From positions 1 to 64,000 of the forward strand of contig NZ_NFKA01000004.1 in NCBI RefSeq assembly GCF_002160145.1: a stretch of DNA of 64,000 nt, written 5' to 3'. The stretch is from Gemmiger sp. An194. Lineage in GTDB: Bacteria; Bacillota; Clostridia; Oscillospirales; Ruminococcaceae. The notes under the pieces are model-generated. The model saw only the letters and a program-made list of their open reading frames with translations, had not been told where the DNA came from and made no database searches. Shown piece by piece: positions 5,574-13,923 of this stretch (positions are counted from its first letter, which is position 1; each line of letters begins with the position of its first letter). Both the position numbers and the translations under genes were made by a program.

Positions 5574-7685
5574 TCATAACTGGTTGTCTGTGGTATGGGC
5601 GGTCAACAGCTGAAGTCCCTCTTCGGTCAGGTGACTGCCACCGCGCCCCCGCTCAATGCGCAGATAACCCAGTTGAGCCAGCTCACTCATCAGGCGGCGG
5701 ACTTGCTGCTGGGAAAGCGGACGGTGTATCTGTCGAGCGGCAGAAAGCAAACTGTCCCGCCCGGCGGAGCGGCCCTGGCGCGCGGCCTGATAAATTAATT
5801 GCAGAACCATCCACTGTTCTTCGTTCAGCTGAGGCGGGGAAGAGGACGAGTCCGGTAAAGATGTCAGAGCCGCAGCCGCTACGCTCACCGGCGGGGTGAG
5901 TCTGCCGCCAGTGCTTTCTGCAGGCAGATAGTGGAAGGTAGGCGGCAGATCCTCTGGTGTAATGACCTGGCTGCCGGTGTAGCTGAAATATTCCACCACA
6001 TTGCGCAGCTCCCGGATGTTTCCCCGCCACTGATGGGCCAGAAGCATCTGCTCCAGCTCCGGAGAAAGGGTGAATTCTACGCCACTTTTCTTTCGGAAAT
6101 ACTCGATGAGCAGCAGCAGGTCACCCTCACGCTGGCGCAGAGGTGGGATGAGGGCGGGCAGGGTGTTCAACCGGTAGTACAGGTCCCGACGGAAGCTGCC
6201 CTGCTCCACAAGCTCCTCCAGATCCTCATTGGTGGCGGCTACGATGCGCACATCTACCCGAATGATCCGGTTGCCGCCCACCGGCATGATCTCGTGCTCC
6301 TGCAGCACCCGCAGCAGCTTGCACTGCAGTGCCGGACTCATACCCTCAACCTCGTCCAGAAACAGGGTGCCCTGATGGGCAAATTCAAACAGACCGGGCT
6401 TGCCGCCCCGCCGTGCTCCGGTGAAGGCGCCGTCCTCATAACCGAAAAGTTCGCTTTCGAGCAGGTTTTCTGGCATGGCTGCACAGTTAATGGCCACAAA
6501 GGTGCCCTGGGCCCGGGGCGATGCGTTGTGTACCGCATGGGCAAACAGCTCCTTGCCGGTGCCTGTTTCGCCGATCAGCAGAACCGGCAAGGAGGTGGCC
6601 GCCATCTTTTTCAGAATCTCGATGGTGCGCCGGATCGCAGGGGACTCGCCGATTACATTTTCAAAGGTGTATTTGGCCCGGTATCCCTTGGGACTCAACT
6701 GGCTGCGCAGTTCATTCTGGCGCTGCTCTGCGTCGCTGAAGCGCTGGACTGTGGCAAAAGCGCCCAGGCAGACCCCGCCTCGCAGCACCGGGGCGACGGT
6801 TACGGTCAGGTTGGTACCGCCTGCCCGTACTACCTTGGCGGGGATTGCCTCCTTGCTCTTCAAGCATTGCTTGAAGGGGATATAGGGATACACATCACTG
6901 GCCCGGCGATGCAGCGCCAGGGCATTGCTTACCAGGGTAATTTGCTCCAGCTTTTTGTTGCAGGCAAATACCTCGCCCTTCTCGTTCACACCTACCAATC
7001 CTTCATCCAAAATGTCCATCAGAATATCGAACTGGCTTTCCAGACGGCGGCTGCGGTTGAACAGCCGGTCAAAGCTGTAGGTGTTGGTGGCCACGATCTC
7101 CTGATAATGGTGGAACCGGGGCGTTTCCAGCAGATCCTCCAGACCCAGCTTCAAAGCGGCTTCGGTCATGGTGGCGCTGGTGCAGACGCGCTGGCCGATG
7201 TCAATAATCTCCTTCGCGCCTTCCGGCACATAACGCTGCTCGCTGGGAGTGATCACATAATCATAAAGCGACATGTCCGGTTCCGGGCAGCCTGGATGAT
7301 ACAGATCAAACTGCAGCTGATTTACGCCCAGCTGGTTCAGCCGGCTCACCGCTTCGCGGCTCATCTTATCGCTCAGGTTTACGAACAGTACCCGGCTTCC
7401 GGCGGGAAGCTTCTGCAGGCGGCGCACCACATCCCACAAAAAGGTCAACTCGATCTCGGTGATTTCCGCATCCAGGGGCAGGTACTGCCGCAGATCGCTG
7501 CCCGATTCAAAGGCATCGGTGGAGGTCATATACAAATCATAGCGTCGCCTGGGCAGCTGATTCACCGATCCATCCCGCACACTGTAGACCTGAACGGTTA
7601 CCTGGTCGGCAAACAGGTCCTTTACCTGCTTGCCGTAAAACCGCCCTGCCAGCGGGTCCCAGGAAATTACAGCAATATTTTTCAT
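5574..7685 (-). CDS. Sigma-54-dependent transcriptional activator of cysteine catabolism (CdsR-like)
   Basis: 703 residues from MKNIAVISWD (AGGAGA ribosome site; an in-frame start 14 codons upstream lacks one). Order: N-terminal sensory region 1-205, PAS-like region 215-320, AAA+ domain about 340-575 with Walker A GETGTGKE (372-379), the sigma-54 contact loop GAFTGA (419-424) and Walker B LFLDEVE (441-447). The C-terminal 85 residues resemble a winged helix (QQVRRLMSELAQLGYLRIER) rather than the usual Fis-type helix-turn-helix. It is divergent from a cysteine desulfidase gene and next to a C-S lyase operon, both with sigma-54 promoters. A comparable activator-desulfidase pair (CdsR-CdsB) is known in Clostridioides difficile. 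The effector is unknown. Confidence 0.9.
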   Translation of the reverse strand: MKNIAVISWDPLAGRFYGKQVKDLFADQVTVQVYSVRDGSVNQLPRRRYDLYMTSTDAFESGSDLRQYLPLDAEITEIELTFLWDVVRRLQKLPAGSRVLFVNLSDKMSREAVSRLNQLGVNQLQFDLYHPGCPEPDMSLYDYVITPSEQRYVPEGAKEIIDIGQRVCTSATMTEAALKLGLEDLLETPRFHHYQEIVATNTYSFDRLFNRSRRLESQFDILMDILDEGLVGVNEKGEVFACNKKLEQITLVSNALALHRRASDVYPYIPFKQCLKSKEAIPAKVVRAGGTNLTVTVAPVLRGGVCLGAFATVQRFSDAEQRQNELRSQLSPKGYRAKYTFENVIGESPAIRRTIEILKKMAATSLPVLLIGETGTGKELFAHAVHNASPRAQGTFVAINCAAMPENLLESELFGYEDGAFTGARRGGKPGLFEFAHQGTLFLDEVEGMSPALQCKLLRVLQEHEIMPVGGNRIIRVDVRIVAATNEDLEELVEQGSFRRDLYYRLNTLPALIPPLRQREGDLLLLIEYFRKKSGVEFTLSPELEQMLLAHQWRGNIRELRNVVEYFSYTGSQVITPEDLPPTFHYLPAESTGGRLTPPVSVAAAALTSLPDSSSSPPQLNEEQWMVLQLIYQAARQGRSAGRDSLLSAARQIHRPLSQQQVRRLMSELAQLGYLRIERGRGGSHLTEEGLQLLTAHTTDNQL

Positions 7686-7738
7686 AAACAATTCTCCTGC
7701 AACCAGTTTTGATAACCAATAACCCAATTATAATCTCA

Positions 7739-7754
7739 GTTTTAACCGTTTTTG
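7739..7754 (+). promoter_or_regulatory. Putative activator box C, overlapping a possible regulator promoter
   Basis: GTTTTAACCGTTTTTG lies about 60 bases upstream of the -24 element of the desulfidase promoter and matches boxes A and B. On the minus strand TTGACA (7762-7767) stands 17 bases from TAAAAC (7739-7744). If that is the regulator's own promoter, bound activator would cover it, implying negative autoregulation. Confidence 0.6.
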
Positions 7755-7811
7755 TTTCTCTTGTCAAGGAAAAAAAGCCCCATAAAAATATTTCTCGGCG
7801 TACTGGTGATG

Positions 7812-7828
7812 TTGGCACAGTTCTTGCT
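7812..7828 (+). promoter_or_regulatory. Sigma-54 (-24/-12) promoter of the cysteine desulfidase gene
   Basis: TTGGCAC, then AGTTC, then TTGCT. GG and GC are 10 bases apart, a full match to TGGCAC-N5-TTGCW. The predicted start is near 7839, leaving a 60-base leader before ATG 7899. Confidence 0.92.
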
Positions 7829-7898
7829 GCAATGGAGGCAGAAGAAACAATGCCGCGCATTGCGGCAGAGCATAACAGGAAAAAGGAGAGCGAATAAC

Positions 7899-9185
7899 AT
7901 GCTTACAAAACAGGAAATGCTGGATCTTCTTCATCAGGAAGTGGTGCCCGCTCTGGGCTGCACCGAGCCGGTGTGCGTGGCGCTGGCCGCCGCGGATGCC
8001 TATCATGCCATCGGCGGGCAGATCGTATCGGTAAAGATGCAGGTAAACCCCGGTGTATATAAAAACGGTATGTCGGTGGGTATCCCCGGGTTTGACCGGG
8101 TCGGCCTGAAATATGCCGCTGCACTGGGCGCCTGTCTGGGCAATCCGGAAAAGGGTCTGCAGCTGTTGGAGGAGATCACCCCCATTGTGAGCAAGGAAGC
8201 TACCCGCCTGGTGGAGGAAAAGCAGGTGAGCGTGACCATCGCGGAAGAGGAGACCCAGCTGTATGCCCACGCCGAGATCATCACCACCCGGGGCATCGGT
8301 ATCAGTACCATCCGTAACACCCATTCCAACATTGTTTACACCAGCGCCAACAATCAGGTGCTGTTTGAAAAGGAATACACCGTAGGCGGTGAGGATGAGC
8401 TGCACGAGAAGCTGAAGACCATGACCGTGGCCCAGATTCGTGAGCTGGTGGACAGTGCCGCTGAGGAGGAGCTGGCCTTCATGATGGACGGTGCCAAGAT
8501 GAACGAGACCCTGGCGGACTACGGCCTGGAAAACCGGCTGGGCATCGGCATTGCCGACACTCTGAAGACCCAGCTGAATGGCGCCATGGGTGACAATCTG
8601 TTCAGCAACACTATGGTCCGTGTGGCCTCCAGCGCGGAGGGACGCATGTCCGGCTGCCCTTACGCAGTCATGAGCAGCGCCGGCAGCGGCAACCATGGCA
8701 TTACCGCCATCATTCCGGTCATGGAGATGGCCAAGCACCTGAACGCCAGCCAGGAAGCGACTGTAAAGGCACTGGCCTTTTCACATATGCTGAACGTTTA
8801 CATCAAGCTGTTCACCGGCAAGCTCAGCGCCACCTGTGGCTGCGGCGTGTCGGCTGCGGCTGCTTCCGCCGCCGCTATGGTCTGGCTGATGGGCGGCAAC
8901 GATGCCCAGATGGGCGCTGCCATCATCAACATGAGCGGCAACCTGACCGGTATGATCTGTGACGGCGGTAAGATCGGCTGCGCGCTGAAGCTGGCTACCG
9001 CATCCAACGCGGCCCTCATGAGCGCCTATCTGGCCATGGGCGGCGTTGTGGTCAGCGCCAGCGACGGCATTTGCGACACCACCCCGGAAAAGGCCATCCG
9101 CAACATGGGCCGTATCAGCAACCCCGGCATGACCGCTACCGACAAAACCATCCTGGACATCATGATGGAAAAGGACCGGAGTTAA
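7899..9185 (+). CDS. cyuA: L-cysteine desulfidase, CyuA/CdsB family (UPF0597, serine dehydratase alpha-like)
   Basis: 428 residues; ATG 7899 has GGAGAG at 7885-7890. The family uses an oxygen-sensitive [4Fe-4S] cluster to convert cysteine to pyruvate, ammonia and sulfide. Conserved blocks are [13 protein letters not shown] near the N-terminus, [30 protein letters not shown] and [18 protein letters not shown], which carry the family cysteines. Transcription from a perfect sigma-54 promoter with an activator box upstream, next to the activator gene, indicates induction by a sensed amino acid signal. Upstream frame 7752-7898 is open but contains the promoter, so it is not part of the protein. 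Confidence 0.92.
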   Translation: MLTKQEMLDLLHQEVVPALGCTEPVCVALAAADAYHAIGGQIVSVKMQVNPGVYKNGMSVGIPGFDRVGLKYAAALGACLGNPEKGLQLLEEITPIVSKEATRLVEEKQVSVTIAEEETQLYAHAEIITTRGIGISTIRNTHSNIVYTSANNQVLFEKEYTVGGEDELHEKLKTMTVAQIRELVDSAAEEELAFMMDGAKMNETLADYGLENRLGIGIADTLKTQLNGAMGDNLFSNTMVRVASSAEGRMSGCPYAVMSSAGSGNHGITAIIPVMEMAKHLNASQEATVKALAFSHMLNVYIKLFTGKLSATCGCGVSAAAASAAAMVWLMGGNDAQMGAAIINMSGNLTGMICDGGKIGCALKLATASNAALMSAYLAMGGVVVSASDGICDTTPEKAIRNMGRISNPGMTATDKTILDIMMEKDRS

Positions 9186-9231
9186 ATCCTTCTTTTTGAT
9201 TATTTCTTTTTCCTTTCTCTCTTCTCATAAG

Positions 9232-9271
9232 AAAAACTGCCGCATCGACCAAAACAGATGCGGCAGTTTTT
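9232..9271. terminator. Bidirectional terminator between cyuA and bcp
   Basis: AAAAACTGCCGCATC (9232-9246) pairs with GATGCGGCAGTTTTT (9257-9271). The A- and T-runs on either side suit termination of both the plus-strand cyuA and minus-strand bcp transcripts. Confidence 0.92.
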
Positions 9272-9305
9272 CGTTTCATCAATAGAGCGTTTTTCAGCGA
9301 TAGAA

Positions 9306-9770
9306 TCAGCCTTCCTGCTCCAGCAAAGCCAGCAGCTCACCAGCGTTCTCATCCGGCTTGACCTTTTCCTTGGCCCAGCGGATCACGCCCTCCTCGTCGA
9401 TCAGGTAGGTGGTGCGTACCACGCCCATGCTCACCTTGCCGTAGAGCTTTTTCTCCTTCCACACATCATAAGCCTGAATGGCCTGCAGCTCCGGGTCGGA
9501 AAGCAGCACAAAGGGCAGGTCGTATTTCTGGGCGAATTTCAGGTGAGAGGTGGCGCTGTCCTTGCTGACGCCGATTACCACAGTGTTCTTGGCGGAAAAA
9601 TCCGCATGACGGGCCGCGAAGACGCAGGCCTGACGGGTGCAGCCAGGAGTATTGTCCCGGGGATAGAAATACAGCACCACCTTTTTGCCTTGGAAGTCCG
9701 CAAGGCTTACGGTGTTGCCGTCCTTGTCGGTCAGGGTGAAGGCAGGGGCTTGGGTTCCGATTTGCAGCAT
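9306..9770 (-). CDS. bcp: Thioredoxin-dependent peroxiredoxin, Bcp/PrxQ type
   Basis: 154 residues from MLQIGTQAPAFTL (AAGGAG ribosome site before ATG 9770). It reduces hydrogen peroxide and organic peroxides with thioredoxin. The peroxidatic Cys is in YFYPRDNTPGCTRQACVF, and the second Cys five residues later gives the PrxQ C-X4-C arrangement. The C-terminal half keeps VVRTTYLIDEEGVIRWA. It lies 47 bases downstream of yaaA on the same strand, so the two are probably a small peroxide-defence operon. Confidence 0.93.
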   Translation of the reverse strand: MLQIGTQAPAFTLTDKDGNTVSLADFQGKKVVLYFYPRDNTPGCTRQACVFAARHADFSAKNTVVIGVSKDSATSHLKFAQKYDLPFVLLSDPELQAIQAYDVWKEKKLYGKVSMGVVRTTYLIDEEGVIRWAKEKVKPDENAGELLALLEQEG

Positions 9771-9817
9771 AAACAATCGCTCCTTTTTTATTTGGAAAAT
9801 TAAATGGTTAGAATTGG

Positions 9818-10579
9818 TCAGTTGGACTTCCAATTGGGGTCCTGTACAAAGACCAAATGGTCAGGGGAGGAGTGCTCAAGGGAATAGGCGAAGCCGAACC
9901 GGCAGAAGGAACGCAGCTCCTCCGGAGTTTTGCAGTTCTGTTCCGCCGCATGGCGTACCATCGCGCCCCGGGCCATCTTGGCAAAGGTGGCCTTTTCCTT
10001 CAGCTTGCCGCCGGTTTCCTGAGCGAAGGTCACCTGCACCCGCCGCACGGAATCGGGCAGCTTGCCCAGCACACATTTGCTGTACTCCTTGGAGGCCAAG
10101 TCCACCAGGCAGTCAGTCTCTTCGGCCAGAGTGTCCGCCAGCAGGGTGCCCCAGAATTCATACAGGGTTTTGCAGCGAAAGTCCACCGGTTTTGCCTGCA
10201 TCTCCAGCCGGTAGGGGGTCACGCCATCCATGGGGCGCAGCAGACCGTATAAACCGGATAAGATCCGCAGATTCTCCTGCACATAGGCAAGTTCCTCCCG
10301 GGTGAACACACCGGGGGCCATGTACTGGTACTGAATGCCCTCGTAGGCGAAAAGGGCTGGGGTCAGCGCCCGGCGCAGGTCCATCCTCTGCAGGCGTTCA
10401 AAGTTCGGCTCTGCCAGTGCGTCGCTGCAATTCCAAAGAGCCTTACAGGCAGCATAGTCCAGACTTTGCAGATAGTCCTTCAGTTCCTCGGCCTGCTCCA
10501 GAAAGCGGGGCAAGTCCTGGGGAGCGAAGGAATCGGTATCCACATTCATGGTTTTTGCGGGAGAGATGATGAACTTCAT
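9818..10579 (-). CDS. yaaA: Peroxide stress protein YaaA (UPF0246)
   Basis: 253 residues with the family opening MKFIISPAKTMN and conserved blocks ILSGLYGLLRPMDGVTPYRLEM, NLASKEYSK-like DLASKEYSKCVLG and the C-terminal GFAYSLEHSSPDHLVF. YaaA proteins limit peroxide damage by lowering free intracellular iron in E. coli and bind DNA. A strong AAAAGGAGG ribosome site precedes ATG 10579 and a TACAAT -10-like hexamer lies upstream. Pairing with the peroxiredoxin supports an oxidative-stress role in an anaerobe. Confidence 0.93.
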   Translation of the reverse strand: MKFIISPAKTMNVDTDSFAPQDLPRFLEQAEELKDYLQSLDYAACKALWNCSDALAEPNFERLQRMDLRRALTPALFAYEGIQYQYMAPGVFTREELAYVQENLRILSGLYGLLRPMDGVTPYRLEMQAKPVDFRCKTLYEFWGTLLADTLAEETDCLVDLASKEYSKCVLGKLPDSVRRVQVTFAQETGGKLKEKATFAKMARGAMVRHAAEQNCKTPEELRSFCRFGFAYSLEHSSPDHLVFVQDPNWKSN

Positions 10580-10645
10580 GGCAGAGCCTCCTTTTCGTTC
10601 CTATTGTAGCAGAGGTGCGCAAGGTAAAATGTTGCCGCGGCAAAA

Positions 10646-11128
10646 TCAGAAGCGCAGCCGCATATCATACCAGACCGCGCCCCCGTGCTGGGAGGCGGAA
10701 ACGCCCTCGTTTTCAAAGCCAAACCGACGGTAAAAATCCAGCAGCTCCTGCTTGCAGGTAAGCACCACGCCCTGACGGCCCTGGGCCTTGGCGTCGGCGA
10801 TCATCCGGTGCATCAGTGCGCTGGCGTAGCCCTTGCCCTGGGCGGCGGGATGCGTCTCCACGCCAAAAAGCATCTGCCAGGCTCCCTGTTCGTTGTGCAG
10901 GCCTGCATCTTTGAACATTTCATCCTGCAAAAGGGGCGAATCGCTCACGCAGCCGTTCACACAGGCCAGAATCAGCCCATCCTCCTCCGCCAGCCAGAAG
11001 TGCTCCGGGAATGCAGCCAGCCGCTGAACAAAGGCTGCACGGGTGGCCGCCTCCTCCGGCGGAAAGCACTGCTGCTCCAGGGCATCCAGAGCATCTAGAT
11101 CGGTGGGGCGGGCGTGTCGAATGGTCAT
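10646..11128 (-). CDS. GNAT family N-acetyltransferase
   Basis: 160 residues starting MTIRHARPTDLDALDALEQQCFP, with the acetyl-CoA loop VETHPAAQGKGYASALM and the C-terminal FYRRFGFENEG strand-helix typical of the GNAT fold. The spacing and wording resemble the arylalkylamine-like subgroup, but the acyl acceptor cannot be told from sequence. It is 66 bases upstream of yaaA on the same strand and could read into it. Confidence 0.88.
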   Translation of the reverse strand: MTIRHARPTDLDALDALEQQCFPPEEAATRAAFVQRLAAFPEHFWLAEEDGLILACVNGCVSDSPLLQDEMFKDAGLHNEQGAWQMLFGVETHPAAQGKGYASALMHRMIADAKAQGRQGVVLTCKQELLDFYRRFGFENEGVSASQHGGAVWYDMRLRF

Positions 11129-11218
11129 AACAGGTCAATCCTTTCGGTTAATATCGATACCAGTATACTACAAAACGGCGGCCAGGGGCAGGCCCTGCTG
11201 CCGCTTTTTCATGGGCTG

Positions 11219-11227
11219 TGGTATAAT
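11219..11227 (+). promoter_or_regulatory. Extended -10 promoter of the ArsC-like gene
   Basis: TGG directly precedes TATAAT at 11222-11227 (TGn extended -10). No good -35 element is visible. It lies about 35 bases before ATG 11265, in the divergent region with the GNAT gene. Confidence 0.55.
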
Positions 11228-11264
11228 ATTGGCTGTGAACAAACAAAAATAGGGAGAGTAAACC

Positions 11265-11606
11265 ATGAACATCCAGATTTTCGGAACGAACAAAAGCTTC
11301 GATACCAAAAAGGCCCAGCGCTGGTTCAAGGAGCGGGGCATCAAATTCCAGATGATCGACCTGAAGGAAAAGGGAATGAGCCGGGGTGAGTTCGACAACG
11401 TGTGCCGTGCGCTGGGCGGCTGGCAAAGCCTGGTGGATGAAAACGCAAAGGACAAGGACACTCTGACTCTGCTGCGTTTTCTCTCCCCGGAGCAGCAGGC
11501 GGACAAGCTGTTCGAAAACCAGCAGCTGATCCGCCAGCCCATCGTGCGTAATGGCCGGCAGGCCACCGTGGGCTGCTGCCCGGAGGTCTGGCAGACCTGG
11601 GAATGA
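11265..11606 (+). CDS. ArsC/Spx/YffB-like thioredoxin-fold protein without the active cysteine
   Basis: 113 residues of the ArsC-related fold (MNIQIFGTNKSFDTKKAQRWFKERGIKFQMIDL; later RQPIVRNGRQATVGCCPEVW). Relatives carry a redox Cys at the position where this protein has Ser13 within GTNKSFDTKK, so arsenate reductase chemistry through that residue is not expected. Remaining cysteines (DNVCRAL and GCCPEVW) are elsewhere. It may be a binding or regulatory member of the family. A GGGAGAG ribosome site precedes ATG 11265. Confidence 0.82.
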   Translation: MNIQIFGTNKSFDTKKAQRWFKERGIKFQMIDLKEKGMSRGEFDNVCRALGGWQSLVDENAKDKDTLTLLRFLSPEQQADKLFENQQLIRQPIVRNGRQATVGCCPEVWQTWE

Positions 11607-11712
11607 ACCATCAGATGCCCAAAGCTTTTTGGTGTTTCGCACAAGGAAGTGGGGGCTTTCTTGGTGGTTTCGCCGTTCCCTTTTCGGTCCGATTTTTGGT
11701 ATCATGAAAGAA

Positions 11713-11747
11713 AAGAGCCCGCGACGGACATAGAACGCACGGGCTTT
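11713..11747 (+). other. Leader hairpin upstream of glgX
   Basis: AAGAGCCCG (11713-11721) pairs with CGGGCTTT (11740-11747). It is not followed by a T-run, so it looks like a leader stem close to the glgX ribosome site (GAGGGG) more than a terminator. The rest of the 11607-11767 gap shows nothing else convincing. Confidence 0.4.
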
Positions 11748-11767
11748 CGGGAAGAGGGGAAATACTC

Positions 11768-13876
11768 ATGTCCAGAACACCGCATTCCGGTTCGCTGCTG
11801 CCCGGGCGGCTGCATGCCACCGGCGAGGTGAACGGTTTTCAGATTCGCCCGGGCCTGTTTTTGTCCAATGGGGCCACGCTGGTGCCGGGCGGCGTCAGTT
11901 TTACCATTCATTCCTTCAACGGTACCGACTGCGAGCTGTGCCTGTTTCATCAGGCCGATCAGGAGCCCTTCGCGGTGCTGCCCTTCCCGGAGGAGTGCCG
12001 CATGGGCGGAACCTATTCCATGATCGTGTTTGATCTGGACATTCAGGACATCGAATACGCCTACCGGATGGATGGTCCCTGCGACCCTGCCCGGGGACTG
12101 ATTTTTGACCGGACCAAATTCCTGCTGGACCCCTATGCCCGGGCGGTCACGGTGCAGAGCATCTGGGCGGGCGGCGAGCGGCTGGGCCGCACCTACCATG
12201 CCCGGGTGGTGGAGGATACCTTCGACTGGGGGCCGGTCCGCAATCCGCGCATCCCGTTCTCGGACATGATCATCTATGAGATGCACGTGCGCGGCTTCAC
12301 AAAGCACGCCAGCTCCCAGGTGAAATTCCCTGGTACCTTTGCGGGGCTTGAGGAAAAAATCCCCTATTTGCTGGAGCTGGGGGTGAACGCGGTGGAGCTG
12401 ATGCCCATTTTCGAGTTCGACGAAAAGGCCGAGGAGCGGGTGGTAAACGGCCAGAAGCTGCGCAACTACTGGGGCTACAACCCCATCTGCTTTTTTGCGC
12501 CCAACATGGACTACACCGCCGAGCCGGAGCTGAATCGGGAGAGCATGGAGCTCAAACGACTGATCCGAAGCCTGAACGAAAACGGCATCGAAGTCATACT
12601 GGATGTGGTGTTCAACCACACCGCCGAGGGCGACGAGACCGGTCCGTTCTTTTCCTTCAAGGGCCTGGACAACAACATCTACTACATGCTCACGCCGGAC
12701 GGCCGGTACTACAATTTCTCCGGGGTGGGCAATACCCTGAACTGCAATCACCCCCAGGTGCGTCAGTTCATTCTGGACTGTCTGCGCTACTGGACGGTGG
12801 AATACCGGGTGGATGGCTTCCGCTTTGATCTGGCCTCCATTCTGGGCCGGGATGAGACCGGCAGCCCGTTGTCCAAGCCGCCGCTGCTGGAAAGTTTGGC
12901 CTTTGACCCGGTGCTCAGCCACGTGAAGCTCATCGCTGAGGCATGGGACGCGGGCGGATTGTATCAGGTGGGCAGCTTTCCCTCCTGGAACCGGTGGAGC
13001 GAGTGGAACGGCAAATACCGGGACGACCTGCGTAAATTCTTAAAGGGCGACGCAGGTCTGGCCGAAGCAGCGGTGCAGCGCATTTGCGGCTCGCCGGACC
13101 TCTATCCGCCGGACAAGCGCCCCAACGCCACAGTGAACTTCATCACCTGCCATGACGGCTTCACGCTGTATGATCTGTACGCCTACAATGCAAAACACAA
13201 CGAGGCCAACGGCTGGAACAACACCGACGGCTTTGACGACAACAACAGCTGGAACTGCGGGGAGGAAGGACCCAGCCAAAACCCGGAGGTGAACGCCCTG
13301 CGGGACCGGCTGCGCATGAATGCGCTCACGGTGCTGCTGTGCAGCCGGGGCGCAGCAATGTTCCTGGCAGGAGACGAATTCGGCAACAGCCAGAGCGGCA
13401 ACAACAACGCCTATTGCCAGGACAATGAAATCTCCTGGCTGAACTGGGAACAGCTGGAGCAAAACCGGCCCTTCTTTGACTTTGTGCGGCAGCTGATCGC
13501 GCTGCGCAAGGCGCACCCGGTGCTGCGGGCGGCCACTGCACCCAGCCGCTGTGGCTGGAAGGATCTTTCGCTGCACAACAACGGCAAAGCCTGGAATAGC
13601 GAATTTCTGTCCGAGACCCGCCAGATCGGCGTGCTGTTTGCAGGGCGGGACGCAGCGGACGAAAACGACGACATCCTGCTGCTGGCGCTGAACATGCACT
13701 GGGAGCCTCATCCTCAGCATCTGCCCGCGCCGCCCAAGGGGCTTTGCTGGCAGCTGGTGCTGTACACCGCTGCGGCAGACCCCTTCGCAGCCGGTCCCTT
13801 GAACGGCCTTTCGCTGGAAATGGGGCCCCGCAGCGCGGCGGTGTTCCGTCTGGTTCCTACGGGCGGCGGAATTTGA
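11768..13876 (+). CDS. glgX: Glycogen debranching enzyme, isoamylase/GlgX type (GH13)
   Basis: 702 residues. It hydrolyses alpha-1,6 branch linkages of glycogen or limit dextrin. An N-terminal CBM48-like beta domain (about 20-130) precedes the GH13 barrel: DVVFNHTAEGD, nucleophile Asp in VDGFRFDLAS, acid/base Glu in LIAEAWDAGG and the transition-state Asp in ITCHDGFTLYDL. The GNNNAYCQDNEISWLNW block is typical of GlgX/TreX. A C-terminal beta domain follows. ATG 11768 has GAGGGG upstream. No other glycogen gene is adjacent here. Confidence 0.94.
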   Translation: MSRTPHSGSLLPGRLHATGEVNGFQIRPGLFLSNGATLVPGGVSFTIHSFNGTDCELCLFHQADQEPFAVLPFPEECRMGGTYSMIVFDLDIQDIEYAYRMDGPCDPARGLIFDRTKFLLDPYARAVTVQSIWAGGERLGRTYHARVVEDTFDWGPVRNPRIPFSDMIIYEMHVRGFTKHASSQVKFPGTFAGLEEKIPYLLELGVNAVELMPIFEFDEKAEERVVNGQKLRNYWGYNPICFFAPNMDYTAEPELNRESMELKRLIRSLNENGIEVILDVVFNHTAEGDETGPFFSFKGLDNNIYYMLTPDGRYYNFSGVGNTLNCNHPQVRQFILDCLRYWTVEYRVDGFRFDLASILGRDETGSPLSKPPLLESLAFDPVLSHVKLIAEAWDAGGLYQVGSFPSWNRWSEWNGKYRDDLRKFLKGDAGLAEAAVQRICGSPDLYPPDKRPNATVNFITCHDGFTLYDLYAYNAKHNEANGWNNTDGFDDNNSWNCGEEGPSQNPEVNALRDRLRMNALTVLLCSRGAAMFLAGDEFGNSQSGNNNAYCQDNEISWLNWEQLEQNRPFFDFVRQLIALRKAHPVLRAATAPSRCGWKDLSLHNNGKAWNSEFLSETRQIGVLFAGRDAADENDDILLLALNMHWEPHPQHLPAPPKGLCWQLVLYTAAADPFAAGPLNGLSLEMGPRSAAVFRLVPTGGGI

Positions 13877-13901
13877 TGCCGGCGGGGAAATGGTGTATAC
13901 T
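13873..13901 (+). promoter_or_regulatory. Promoter of the PIN-like gene
   Basis: TTGATG (13873-13878) is separated by 17 bases from TATACT (13896-13901). The -35 overlaps the glgX stop codon. Confidence 0.65.
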
Positions 13902-13923
13902 ATACCATTGAGGTGAAAATTAA

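Noticed and set aside
7752-7898. N-terminal extension of the cysteine desulfidase (49 extra codons)
   Set aside because: The interval contains the sigma-54 promoter and predicted start point, and a good ribosome site points to ATG 7899.
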